Part shown: positions 55,863-63,840 of the stretch, one piece after another
Layout of the letters: each line of letters starts with the position of its first letter
Position numbering within the stretch: position 1 is the stretch's first letter
Source of the DNA: Microscilla marina ATCC 23134
Lineage (GTDB): Bacteria; Bacteroidota; Bacteroidia; Cytophagales; Microscillaceae
Direction of reading: 5' to 3'
DNA: 64,000 nucleotides
Assembly (NCBI RefSeq): GCF_000169175.1
Contig: NZ_AAWS01000048.1
Location: forward strand, 1 to 64,000
Notes under the pieces: model-generated
Told to the model about the DNA's origin: nothing
The model's database searches: none
What the model saw: only the letters and a program-made list of their open reading frames with translations
Translations under genes and position numbers: made by a program

Positions 55863-56380
55863 TATTGCGCTTATTTTATGGTTCACTTCAAATATAGCAT
55901 CAAAGTTATCATTTACTATTTATATTTCCTCTATAGATGGTAAGATAACCTGTCCCCAAAACTGCCTTAAAAACCATATTCCACTACAATAAATCACCTG
56001 CTCCAAACCTGCTTTTTGTACCCTTATTCTAAAATTTTACTGAAAATATACTTTAAATACAATTTAATATTACACAAATAACTCATTACAAAATACTTAA
56101 ATTTCCAAAACACCCTAAAAATTATATTTCACAACAAAGACATAAAATTGGCATGATCATTTAAATAAGCAAAATTACACCCCTCCTGCTCTCACACATG
56201 CGTTGATGACTACATAAAATCTATTACTCTATCACCCATTTATTAGTTCACCTACTCTCTTACCCCCTTCAGGGTACCCATTCCAATTGGTAGCTTCTTA
56301 CCCAAAAAAAATATTGCCTTGCTCCTATGCTTTTCATCGAGTGTTGGGCTTGCCCTCTGTGTTCAACTTCCCTGCTTGTT
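55863..56380. other. AT-rich leader upstream of parA
   Basis: No gene supported. TATATTTG (55889-55896, minus strand) is a possible -7 for parA but lacks a good -33. Very AT-rich. Confidence 0.4.
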
Positions 56381-56387
56381 CTGTATT

Positions 56388-56890
56388 TACGAACCAATGT
56401 CCCGAATTCCGCATTGATGAATTTCGAATTTACGAACCGCATCATCTACGGAATATTGACCAAAATTCCGCATTTACGAACCTCTCTGTTCGCAATAATG
56501 GATATTTTTTCAGACCACAGGCTCGGAATTACAAAGCCTATGTCGTTTTTACGAACTAACGAATACGGAATATATGCAACCCAAAAGTCCGAATATTGCA
56601 CCACCTAAAACGCGGAATGTAGCCCTAATTTCCGCGCTTCCGAATGCGTAATTTATGTTTAAACTCATTCAAATAGCTTTTTATGTTCAAGCGAGTTCCG
56701 AATAATGAACTTTAGTAAAGTTCGGATAATGGATAAATGCGGAACTCGGAATTCAGGCATTTGTTCCATACCCCGAACAAGTAGTTCGAAGTATCGCATA
56801 CTCAAACACTATATACTTGTTCAGTATAACGAATAAGCTGTTCCGAATAACAGAATTTATGATCATTGAGATGTGTTCCAAATCACGAAC
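56388..56890. promoter_or_regulatory. Centromere- or operator-like site array with GTTC-N8-GAAC dyads
   Basis: Exact GTTC-N8-GAAC dyads at 56695-56710, 56763-56778 and 56875-56890, with close variants at 56422-56437, 56488-56503, 56819-56834 and 56840-56855. Many half sites (TTCCGAAT, ACGAAC, GGAATAT) fill the interval. Consensus GTTCCGAATAACGAAC. The same dyad recurs in the 57.5-kb repeats and beside the XRE gene. Repeated, evenly spaced sites next to parAB suggest a parS/centromere; the match beside the XRE gene suggests operators of that repressor. Confidence 0.6.
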
Positions 56891-56910
56891 AAAAGATTAA
56901 AATATCGCCA

Positions 56911-57051
56911 ATGATCACATACATATTGGCAAAGCATCAGGAAGTAATAAAAGGGCAAGTAACCATGACAACACCCAACTCAACCACCACAAGAAGGAAG
57001 CAAAACTCACCTAAAAAGTTCATGATAGATACAAGAAGAGCTTGGGCATGA
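56911..57051 (+). CDS. Possible 46-residue basic peptide
   Basis: ATG to TGA frame giving MITYILAKHQEVIKGQVTMT... ending MIDTRRAWA, with Thr/Lys/Arg-rich composition and a start 20 bp after a GTTC-N8-GAAC dyad. No RBS or homology is evident. It could be a small regulator, or chance. Confidence 0.2.
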   Translation: MITYILAKHQEVIKGQVTMTTPNSTTTRRKQNSPKKFMIDTRRAWA

Positions 57052-57157
57052 CATTACAGCAAACTACTTTCAACAAAAATCGATTTCGCTGTAAACTCTA
57101 CGTTTTTACACCCAAGGTTGCTATGTTTATACTAGGATTAAAGTGATTACCTGCGGT

Positions 57158-57271
57158 GAGCTCGTCACAGCAAGCTGCCCCGATGAATCGGGATTTATAA
57201 ATAGACTCGGTTTTAGGATTTACAGGATTAGCTGAAGCTGAGCTCAGCACAGCAAAGCTGTAGCTTCGGTT
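57158..57271. repeat. Two GAGCTC-type dispersed repeats
   Basis: GAGCTCGTCACAGCAAGCTG (57158-57177) and GAGCTCAGCACAGCAAAGCTG with GTAGCTTCGGTT (57240-57271). They match copies at 35443-35480 and, inverted, 45847-45869. REP-like intergenic family. Confidence 0.5.
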
Positions 57272-57525
57272 GATTAATGTTGGTATTCAGACAGTTAGTC
57301 AAAATCCATCCTCAAAACCATTTTTGTTTAAGTTTATGTATTCAATTAAACCTGTATACAACTGGTGTACTTATTCTTAAAAACAATGGATCATGTGATC
57401 GGCAAGGTAGGGGCAAAAAGGCCACGTTTTCACATAATTAACTGGCTATAAAAGTTGGTTTTTTAAAACTATAGCAGAAGGGAAGGGGCAAAACCACCAT
57501 AAAGATGGTAGATTGACAAGTACAA

Positions 57526-57710
57526 GTTCGATGTTTGGAACAAGGATGCGGAAAAATGAATGAGCAAGTGCAGAATGTTCAGACCTGAAAATAAGTTCAG
57601 TACCTGGAACAAGGGTGCGGAAAAATGAATGAGCAAGCACGGGAGTGCAGAATGTTCATGACTGAAAAATAAGTTCGATGTTTGGAACAAAAGTGCGGAA
57701 AAATGAATTG
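57526..57710. repeat. Three tandem repeats carrying GTTC-N8-GAAC dyads
   Basis: Units start near 57525, 57593 and 57671 (68 and 78 bp, then a 40-bp part unit). Each starts with a dyad (57526-57541, 57595-57610, 57673-57688), followed by TGCGGAAAAATGAAT and a GAGCAAG...GCAGAATGTTC block. Minus-strand frames here are repeat-derived. Confidence 0.7.
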
Positions 57711-57777
57711 CTACCGCCCAGAGTGGGGTGGTCATTGACTTCAACGGGGGTACCTGCGCCTAAGTAATGGACAAAAA

Positions 57778-57990
57778 ATGACCTTTCGATTTAGGAAATG
57801 ACCTTTACTCTTGATGCTTCGTTACCCCGGCAGTTCGCCGGGACTGTGAGTTTTTATTGCCCGTAGCACTGCTACGAGCGCAACCGTCGCGCAAGCTGGC
57901 TCAACACCCACAGGATGTTGCCATCTCGCCTCAGTAGCAAATCTCTATCTCCAAATGGATACTTTATTTTTCAACCATTACTAAGTCAAT
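57778..57990. repeat. Dispersed repeat, long form
   Basis: Partner of 41594-41735. It contains internal hairpins (CCCGGCAGTTCGCCGGG; CGTAGCACTGCTACG). Non-coding. Confidence 0.5.
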
Positions 57991-58013
57991 AACCATTGAA
58001 GAACTTGTATTAT

Positions 58014-58538
58014 TTATTCATTCTTGGGGTCATTCTTGGGGTCATTTTTAGTACCATCCCTCGCATCATTTTTTGGCTTAAGATTGTAGATCGCTGAAGG
58101 CTCGTCTGATGTTCCTAACCCGTTTTGCTGGGCATACAGATGCTTAAGTGCTTGTGTGTTATTGTTCAACTGGTCTTTCATGGCACTTAGTTCGTTGACC
58201 ATGTCACGCATAGCCTCTGCCATATCAGGAGGGGTAAGGGTAGAGTCAAAAGTTTTATCAGGGTAAAGAATTCTATTAAAATCTACCTCCAAAAGCACCG
58301 ATACCGCCAAAAGATTTACTGCATTTGGCTTTGTGCCGTTCATCATTCCAGAAAGTGTACTTTTAGGTATGCCCAACTTTTCTGCAATGTCATCATAAGT
58401 AATTTTCTTTTCTTTCATGCTGGCTTTTACTGCTGACAATAACTCATGGTACCTTTCGCCAAGAAAATTTAGAGCGCCCGTCATATTTGGCGTCTTTTTT
58501 TGCTTTCCTGTTCCATTTCCCGAACCTTCTTTGTTCAT
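58014..58538 (-). CDS. XRE-family regulator
   Basis: The 174-residue protein has a helix-turn-helix at about residues 35-85 (ITYDDIAEKLGIPKSTLSGM is the recognition part, then AVNLLAVSVLLEVDFNRIL), a coiled-coil stretch (MRDMVNELSAMKDQLNNNTQ) and a charged, repetitive tail (NDPKNDPKNE). A GTTC-N8-GAAC dyad lies 97 bp upstream (58635-58650), between this gene and the divergent gene at 58691, next to its -7 candidate TATATTTG (58607-58614). This suggests it represses both genes and binds the dyads in the par region. That is inference. Confidence 0.85.
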   Translation of the reverse strand: MNKEGSGNGTGKQKKTPNMTGALNFLGERYHELLSAVKASMKEKKITYDDIAEKLGIPKSTLSGMMNGTKPNAVNLLAVSVLLEVDFNRILYPDKTFDSTLTPPDMAEAMRDMVNELSAMKDQLNNNTQALKHLYAQQNGLGTSDEPSAIYNLKPKNDARDGTKNDPKNDPKNE

Positions 58539-58606
58539 AATTTCGAATTTTTCTTTTTATTTATTCTGTTATTCCGTATAATTGCCTTCACAAGCTGTGT
58601 TTTACT

Positions 58607-58650
58607 CAAATATACAGCTATTATTCAGTTTTTTGTTCCATAAATCGAAC
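58607..58650. promoter_or_regulatory. GTTC-N8-GAAC dyad and -7 element between divergent genes
   Basis: GTTCCATAAATCGAAC (58635-58650) lies upstream of both the XRE gene (-7 candidate TATATTTG, 58607-58614, minus strand) and the gene at 58691. Confidence 0.5.
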
Positions 58651-58690
58651 AAAGCTTGTTCGCTAAACCGTTTTAAATCATTTATTCGCC

Positions 58691-60337
58691 ATGGTCAATC
58701 ATCAAAAAGTGCAGGACGGAGAACCAATATTAGATGTGTTGGCAAAAAAAGACCGTCAACGTCGAGACGAGGAGAAATTTCAAGAAGACTTTGCCCAAAA
58801 AACCTACTATGAAGAGTATTATTCAGTCTATCGGTTTTCAAATTGGGTAAGGTTTGTATTCTCTCTTATCAGTGCCATTGCAGGGTTTTACCTAATCTTT
58901 ACAGGGCTCAACGCCATCATGCCTCAAGCTGCTGCTGCGGTATTTGCTGTGTTTGTGCTTGGGGGCATAGAGGTGGTAAAACACCTTTTGTTTCCCAGCA
59001 ACCTCAAAAAGTTTTACCAACACGGCACAAAAAAATACCTAAGCAATGCCTGGAACTGGTTGTTTATTCTATTGAACATGTTTTTTGTTACTCTTTCTAT
59101 TTTTATTTCTGTCAAAGGGGTAGAAGAATATAACAACAACGAAAATGCAGTAAAGCCTACACTCATTGACCAAAACAAACTGGAAAGCAACTACGATTTT
59201 AAACGAGACTCTACCAGCAACTATTATGAGCAGTTGATTCGTGATAAAAAAAACCAAATAAGCAAACTGGAAAAAAGCATAAAAAACGACAGAAACAATC
59301 AAGCAAACTACTTTAAAGGTAAATTTTCGTATGTGTTGAGCCAAGACCACCTTACCAGAAGAAGGGACATTGGTCGCTATAATAAACAAATAAGCAAACT
59401 GGAAGATGCAAGGATCAAGGCAATAGACGGAGTAAAAGAAAATAAAGGACATAAGCTTCAGGTGGCAGCAGCAAAAAACTCTAAAGCAACTAACAAAGCC
59501 GAAGAAAAGACCAAAACCAATACCCTGTTTTTGGTTTTTATAAGTGGCATCAATGAATTCCTGTTGTTGTTGTGTTTGTGGTTTTTAATCCACTTTCCAT
59601 ACAAAACCAACAAGGAAAGAAAACTAATGGATCGCCTGTTGAGAGATCCTAAAGTGGTAGATTATGAGGATGAAATAAAACTGATGATCTCAAGAGCTTT
59701 TTGGGACAGGGAGAAAGGCAAACCCTCTTATGGGGTTGAAACTACACAAGTGGCTTCGGCTCCTTACGTTGGCAATGTAGCAGGCAACCCACCACACACC
59801 CAAGGGTTGACCCAACCCTCTGCAGCTCCAGCCATCGAAGGGGAGGTCATCACTCAGGCAGTAGCCAAGGGCATAGAAGCTTACTTTATGCATCACGAAA
59901 CTCCAGCCCCCATGGCTAAACAAAAGTCGACTAAAGAACAAGCAAGAAAAGAACAGGAGGCTTTTGGAGGCATTAGTTTAAGACCGACTGCGTCTAAACA
60001 AGGTAGCAAAAAACAACACACGACCAGGTTTGCCTCTGCCTCGACAAAAACCAATGAAACACAGGTGGCTACCAAGACAAAACCACACGCTGCCTCTTCG
60101 TTGCCCGTCAGAGAAAAGGAGAGCACCCACGCATTTTTGGAAAAATATGCAGAACAGATCGTCATTCTCAAAGACTTTTACAGAAAGAGAAAAGAAGAAG
60201 GCACTCCCAAAAAAGCCTCCAACCGTTACCTTGCCAAAGAGGTGTTGGAAGGAAAAGTGACTGACAAAACAGTAGCTAAAATCAAAAGTAAAATGATTGT
60301 ACAAGGCTTGATTGATGACAAAATGTTGATTCTATAA
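58691..60337 (+). CDS. Plasmid membrane/coiled-coil protein with winged-helix-like tail
   Basis: I do not recognise a family. The 548-residue protein has three helices in the first third (about 54-75, 80-98, 115-138; WVRFVFSLISAIAGFYLIF, AVFVLGGIEVVKHLLF, WNWLFILLNMFFVTLSIF), a long extracytoplasmic or cytoplasmic coiled coil (about 160-270, Lys/Asn/Asp-rich), a fourth helix (about 278-302; NEFLLLLCLWFLIHFPY), a Thr/Ser/Gln/Ala-rich linker, and a C-terminal 80 residues with a helix-turn-helix look (KKASNRYLAKEVLEGKVTDK, VAKIKSKMIVQGLIDDKML). It is divergent from the XRE regulator across the dyad. A role in plasmid tethering, partition or signalling is conceivable. Confidence 0.75.
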   Translation: MVNHQKVQDGEPILDVLAKKDRQRRDEEKFQEDFAQKTYYEEYYSVYRFSNWVRFVFSLISAIAGFYLIFTGLNAIMPQAAAAVFAVFVLGGIEVVKHLLFPSNLKKFYQHGTKKYLSNAWNWLFILLNMFFVTLSIFISVKGVEEYNNNENAVKPTLIDQNKLESNYDFKRDSTSNYYEQLIRDKKNQISKLEKSIKNDRNNQANYFKGKFSYVLSQDHLTRRRDIGRYNKQISKLEDARIKAIDGVKENKGHKLQVAAAKNSKATNKAEEKTKTNTLFLVFISGINEFLLLLCLWFLIHFPYKTNKERKLMDRLLRDPKVVDYEDEIKLMISRAFWDREKGKPSYGVETTQVASAPYVGNVAGNPPHTQGLTQPSAAPAIEGEVITQAVAKGIEAYFMHHETPAPMAKQKSTKEQARKEQEAFGGISLRPTASKQGSKKQHTTRFASASTKTNETQVATKTKPHAASSLPVREKESTHAFLEKYAEQIVILKDFYRKRKEEGTPKKASNRYLAKEVLEGKVTDKTVAKIKSKMIVQGLIDDKMLIL

Positions 60338-60367
60338 ACCACCTCACAAGAGCAAAAATACTGACAA

Positions 60368-60401
60368 CCCCAAGCACCAGTTGGTGCTTGGGGCTTTTTT
60401 T
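60368..60401 (+). terminator. Strong rho-independent terminator
   Basis: CCCCAAGCACCA / TGGTGCTTGGGG arms (12 bp, GT loop) and a T run of seven to 60401, 30 bp after the stop at 60337. The frame that begins at 60388 overlaps it, so the next gene starts later. Confidence 0.92.
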
Positions 60402-60495
60402 CGACCATATTGGCAAACAATTCACCTTCGTAAAAATTACTTTCTCTTCACAAAGCCCTCACAAAATCTGGTTTTTTGTTATTATTGCACTCAAT

Positions 60496-61032
60496 ATGCC
60501 ACCAATGGGTTTTATGATAATGAGAGAAAAACACTTAGAAACAAAAAAGAGCAAGACAAGTACGCCTCATAAGTCAACCACCCCACCCAAAAAGCAAGCT
60601 AACCTTACATTTATGATGGCTCAAGAAGAAAAACAGGAGTTTACCCACCTAATGCAAGAAGTTACCCGGAAAATTATTCAAAAATACGGATCAATTGATG
60701 ATCTAACCGAACAACAAAGAGAAGGAGCCATTCACCAAGCCTATGCTGACTTGTTGCAAGAGCAAGAAGAAAAAGGGCTGGTGGTATTTAGCAATGTGAG
60801 CCAGGCTTTCCACTACTTTGTACATGAATATTACCCAGGCAAAGTAAAAATAAAGGGGGCACAAATAGAAAAAGGCTTGCCTGATGTAATCTATAAATAC
60901 AAGAAAAATAAGCCAGTGGGGGAGAAAAAGAAGGAGGAGATTTTACTAAAATATAAGTTTGACATCAATATCAACGGAAAAGTAAGCAAAATGCTTATAG
61001 ACTTGGCAGGCTCGGAAAAGGAAAAAAAATAA
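60496..61032 (+). CDS. Small plasmid protein, Lys-rich N-terminus
   Basis: The start at 60496 (or 60505/60520) is chosen because 60388 lies in a terminator; the product is 178 residues. I do not recognise the family. The N-terminus is basic and disordered (KHLETKKSKTSTPHKSTTPP); the middle is helical (EEKQEFTHLMQEVTRKIIQK, EQQREGAIHQAYADLLQEQ, VSQAFHYFVHEYYPGKV) and the end is again Lys-rich. It lies between the membrane protein and the replication protein. It might be a replication or partition accessory factor. Confidence 0.6.
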   Translation: MPPMGFMIMREKHLETKKSKTSTPHKSTTPPKKQANLTFMMAQEEKQEFTHLMQEVTRKIIQKYGSIDDLTEQQREGAIHQAYADLLQEQEEKGLVVFSNVSQAFHYFVHEYYPGKVKIKGAQIEKGLPDVIYKYKKNKPVGEKKKEEILLKYKFDININGKVSKMLIDLAGSEKEKK

Positions 61033-61060
61033 ATCGCTTTTTGTGCGATTGTCTTTTTTT
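61032..61060 (+). terminator. Terminator after the small plasmid protein
   Basis: AATCGC / GCGATT arms with a 7-nt loop and a run of eight T. Confidence 0.65.
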
Positions 61061-61492
61061 TGTTTATGTTTGCTACCAGATGTAAGAAATAAGCTATTTT
61101 TAGAAATAGTCAAACCCAATGCTTTTATCGTGAATGGTTTGACAACCAACACCATCACCAATCGTTTGTTGTCCACCACAAAACTCAAAGATTTTAAGTG
61201 TTTCTATATAAACAATGGTTGTACTTTTAACAAAATATTTATAGCATAAAATAAAGCACAACAACAAACCATACCTAAACGTATGTTTAAAGTTCATTGA
61301 TTAGGTTTTTTATCTAACATAGTGCTGATGTGCCTACCCAAAAATAGAGGTAAATAATTGTTCGCACCCAGGCTTTTTTCAAGTATAGTTAATCAAAATC
61401 AATCAAAGCAAGGCTTTTAGCTCCTTACTTGCTTTGTATCGTTTTGTTATTACCTGAAAATAGCACTTTTTTATGCTATTTGTAAATATGCC
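61061..61492. other. 432-bp leader of the replication-protein gene
   Basis: No gene supported. A perfect 8-bp hairpin AAATAGCA / TGCTATTT (61458-61481, loop of 8) ends 11 bp before the ATG at 61493 and could control translation or bind a regulator. Confidence 0.45.
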
Positions 61493-62734
61493 ATGAACCA
61501 GGCAAAATACACATTACCTTTTTCTGTAGCAGGCAAAATCAACTATGATCCTGGGATTGTTTTTGTCGATTTTGCCCGTGTGTTTGGCGACCACAAGGTA
61601 TCGGCTTTTCTAAACTACCTGCTTTTTCGAGCGGGCTTTGGTTGGGGCAATACCCCAGAAACCCAATGTACCTGGCTTGAAACAAAAAAGGAAATTCAAG
61701 CGCACACCCACCTCACTCCCGATGAACAAGACAGAGTGGTAAGAATGCTTACTCAGAGGGGAATTCTCAAAGTAAAAAGAGCAGCTCCACCAACAGAAGC
61801 ACAATGGCAACTTAAAAATATAGTCACTGGCAATTTCAGAAAAGGGTATGGGCTCTTTCACTATCGGGTAAATTGGGCGAACCCCATTTTTTCAAGTTTT
61901 ACCTGTTGGGTAACCACCCAGCAAGAAGGGCGCAAGCAAAACACCAGAACTAAGCTTAGCATTGCTGAATACATCGCCTATAAATGTAAAAAAACCAAGA
62001 ACGAAACATCTCAAAAAGCGGTTCCTGAATATTCAAAAACTGGTGAGGCATTTCAGGACGAATGGAAGCAACTTGCTACTAAGATGGCACACAAACTCGT
62101 TGCAGTTCACCAGCACAGGACTGATGTCAGCAATGTTGATCTTCATGAAGTTTATCAAAAACTAACCAAACACCAACATCGCCCAAAACACTTGCAACAT
62201 ATTCAGACCGAGTTTAAGTACTACTGCCTCATCGAAGCTGAAGCCCTTCATGGAAAAATGCCTTTTGATGAAGCTTGTCTTGATTCATTTTTTCAAAAAA
62301 TATTCAAAAACGGCAACGAACTGATTTCATTTTTTCAGGAAACCTGGGAGCTGTGGCACCTTAACAAAATAAAACAACAGGAACAAAAAAACGCCTCACA
62401 CAAAACAAACACGCTGGGAAAAATAAAAAACACAGAAATTCGCGCCCTAAACCAAGTAACTGAGTCAATCAGACAAAAGTGGGATAAACTTAAGGTTTTT
62501 CTTCGTGTACAGGCTCGCCAAAGAAAAGAGAAAAGCATCCCTAAATATGTCTTAAACCAAATACACTTTGGCGGATTTGACACTCAAACCAATACCTTGA
62601 CCTTTCTGGTTCCATCAAAATACTTGTATGAACAATTAGAAAGTAACACGTATGTACAATTTATACGTCAGGCAATCCATCAAACAATAGGAGAGGGGGT
62701 AAAACTACAATATATGCTGCTCAGGCTTGAATAG
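61493..62734 (+). CDS. Plasmid replication protein with DnaA-domain-I-like C-terminus
   Basis: The 413-residue protein has an N-terminal part with a winged-helix look (about 60-115; WLETKKEIQAHTHLTPDEQD, VVRMLTQRGILKVKRA), a basic helical middle, and a C-terminal segment of about 80 residues (RVQARQRKEKSIPKYVLNQI, NTLTFLVPSKYLYEQLES, VQFIRQAIHQTIGEGVKLQY) that has the strand-helix pattern of DnaA domain I, the part that recruits DnaB helicase. This combination suggests a replication factor or helicase-loading partner for the Rep/oriV that follows. It is not homologous by eye to the Rep_3 gene downstream. Family assignment is by motif only. Confidence 0.6.
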   Translation: MNQAKYTLPFSVAGKINYDPGIVFVDFARVFGDHKVSAFLNYLLFRAGFGWGNTPETQCTWLETKKEIQAHTHLTPDEQDRVVRMLTQRGILKVKRAAPPTEAQWQLKNIVTGNFRKGYGLFHYRVNWANPIFSSFTCWVTTQQEGRKQNTRTKLSIAEYIAYKCKKTKNETSQKAVPEYSKTGEAFQDEWKQLATKMAHKLVAVHQHRTDVSNVDLHEVYQKLTKHQHRPKHLQHIQTEFKYYCLIEAEALHGKMPFDEACLDSFFQKIFKNGNELISFFQETWELWHLNKIKQQEQKNASHKTNTLGKIKNTEIRALNQVTESIRQKWDKLKVFLRVQARQRKEKSIPKYVLNQIHFGGFDTQTNTLTFLVPSKYLYEQLESNTYVQFIRQAIHQTIGEGVKLQYMLLRLE

Positions 62735-62768
62735 CCATTAATGTATGGTTGAGCAATTGACTACGGTT

Positions 62769-62796
62769 CCTTGAGTTTATCTAAACTCAAGGCTTT
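62769..62796 (+). terminator. Terminator of the replication-protein gene
   Basis: CCTTGAGTTTA / TAAACTCAAGG arms with a TC loop, then CTTTTCT, 35 bp after the stop. Confidence 0.75.
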
Positions 62797-63359
62797 TCTG
62801 CTTAAGCACCTCCCAAAAATCATCATTTTTTAGGGTTTTTCGAGGCAAATCGAAGCAAATTTAAATGCTGTCAAATAACTACTTTCAAAATTTTCAATAA
62901 AAAATGAAAATTACCTATTTCAGGTAAGGCTATTGATCGGAAATTTCAAAGAAACCACATGGCAAAGTAGGTACACATCTCTAAAACCTCACTGAATCAA
63001 TATCCTATTTATAAAGCTTTGGCCAAAGGGAGCCCTGTACAAAAAAGGGGGCACAGGTGCCGAAAAAAAAACAATAAATATGCAGCTAATTACTTGTATA
63101 TCAAGGTTTTAAATATTAAATTTACAACCAATATCTGTGGTAACAGGAGAGGCATTTTAAGGGCAATATTTTGGCGTATTATATCAAGCCATTGGTTATG
63201 AAAGTAACCGCATTAAAGATGTATGATTTGTTTTTATGCAAATAAGCCCATTCACACGATTTTTTTATTTTTGGCATACAAGTACTTAACTTAACTGAGA
63301 TCGTTCAATTTATAGCCGCTTATGTACTTTTTAAACTAGTATTTGTTTGCTTTAGGACG
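62797..63359. other. 563-bp intergenic region before the origin
   Basis: No gene or repeat is supported. The short plus frame at 63019-63201 has no support. Confidence 0.4.
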
Positions 63360-63840
63360 GCTTTTTTTCGCGCCACGAAAATTTTCATTAATTTAACCCT
63401 CAATCTCTTTTGATTGAGCGTATCTTTTTAGATAAAATAAAAAATTAAAAAAATCACGAAATTTTTCGAAACTAAAGATTGGGTTAACTCTAGTTTGAAT
63501 TAATTCGAAACATGAACTACAGTTAACAATCTCTAGTTAACCCTTATAAGGTATAAATGCCCAAAAAATGAAAAATTTTCCATCTGAGTGGATGAAGAAT
63601 TTTCCATAAACTATGAAGAATTTTCGCTAAAGTAATGTGGATAACTTTAAAACCTGTTCCAGATATGGAAAATTCTTCATAGTTTATTGCTTATTTAAAG
63701 TGTTTTATATGAATAATAATATGGCTTTGTAGTAATTTAGTTGGATAGCCACTTAATTATGAAGAATTTTCCTTACTTAATTGACCACCAATGCAATTTT
63801 AATAGTTATTGTGAAGAATTTTCCATCATAAGTGAATAAT
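63360..63840. other. oriV: Iteron-type plasmid origin of replication
   Basis: Six copies of ATGAAGAATTTTCCAT or near variants: 63568-63584, 63592-63607, 63613-63626, 63665-63680 (inverted), 63759-63772 and 63811-63826. A perfect DnaA box TGTGGATAA (TTATCCACA on the other strand) is at 63636-63644. GGGTTAACT (63481-63489) and AGTTAACCC (63535-63543) form an inverted repeat. The stretch 63400-63480 is very AT-rich. The Rep gene starts straight after. Iterons are the binding sites of Rep_3-type initiators. Confidence 0.85.

Noticed and set aside
57446-57744. Minus-strand frames of 64 and 91 codons
   Set aside because: Derived from the three tandem repeats; internally repetitive with no recognisable protein features.
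60388-60495. Upstream extension of the small plasmid protein to 60388
   Set aside because: It begins inside a strong terminator (60368-60401), so the ATG at 60496 or later is more likely.
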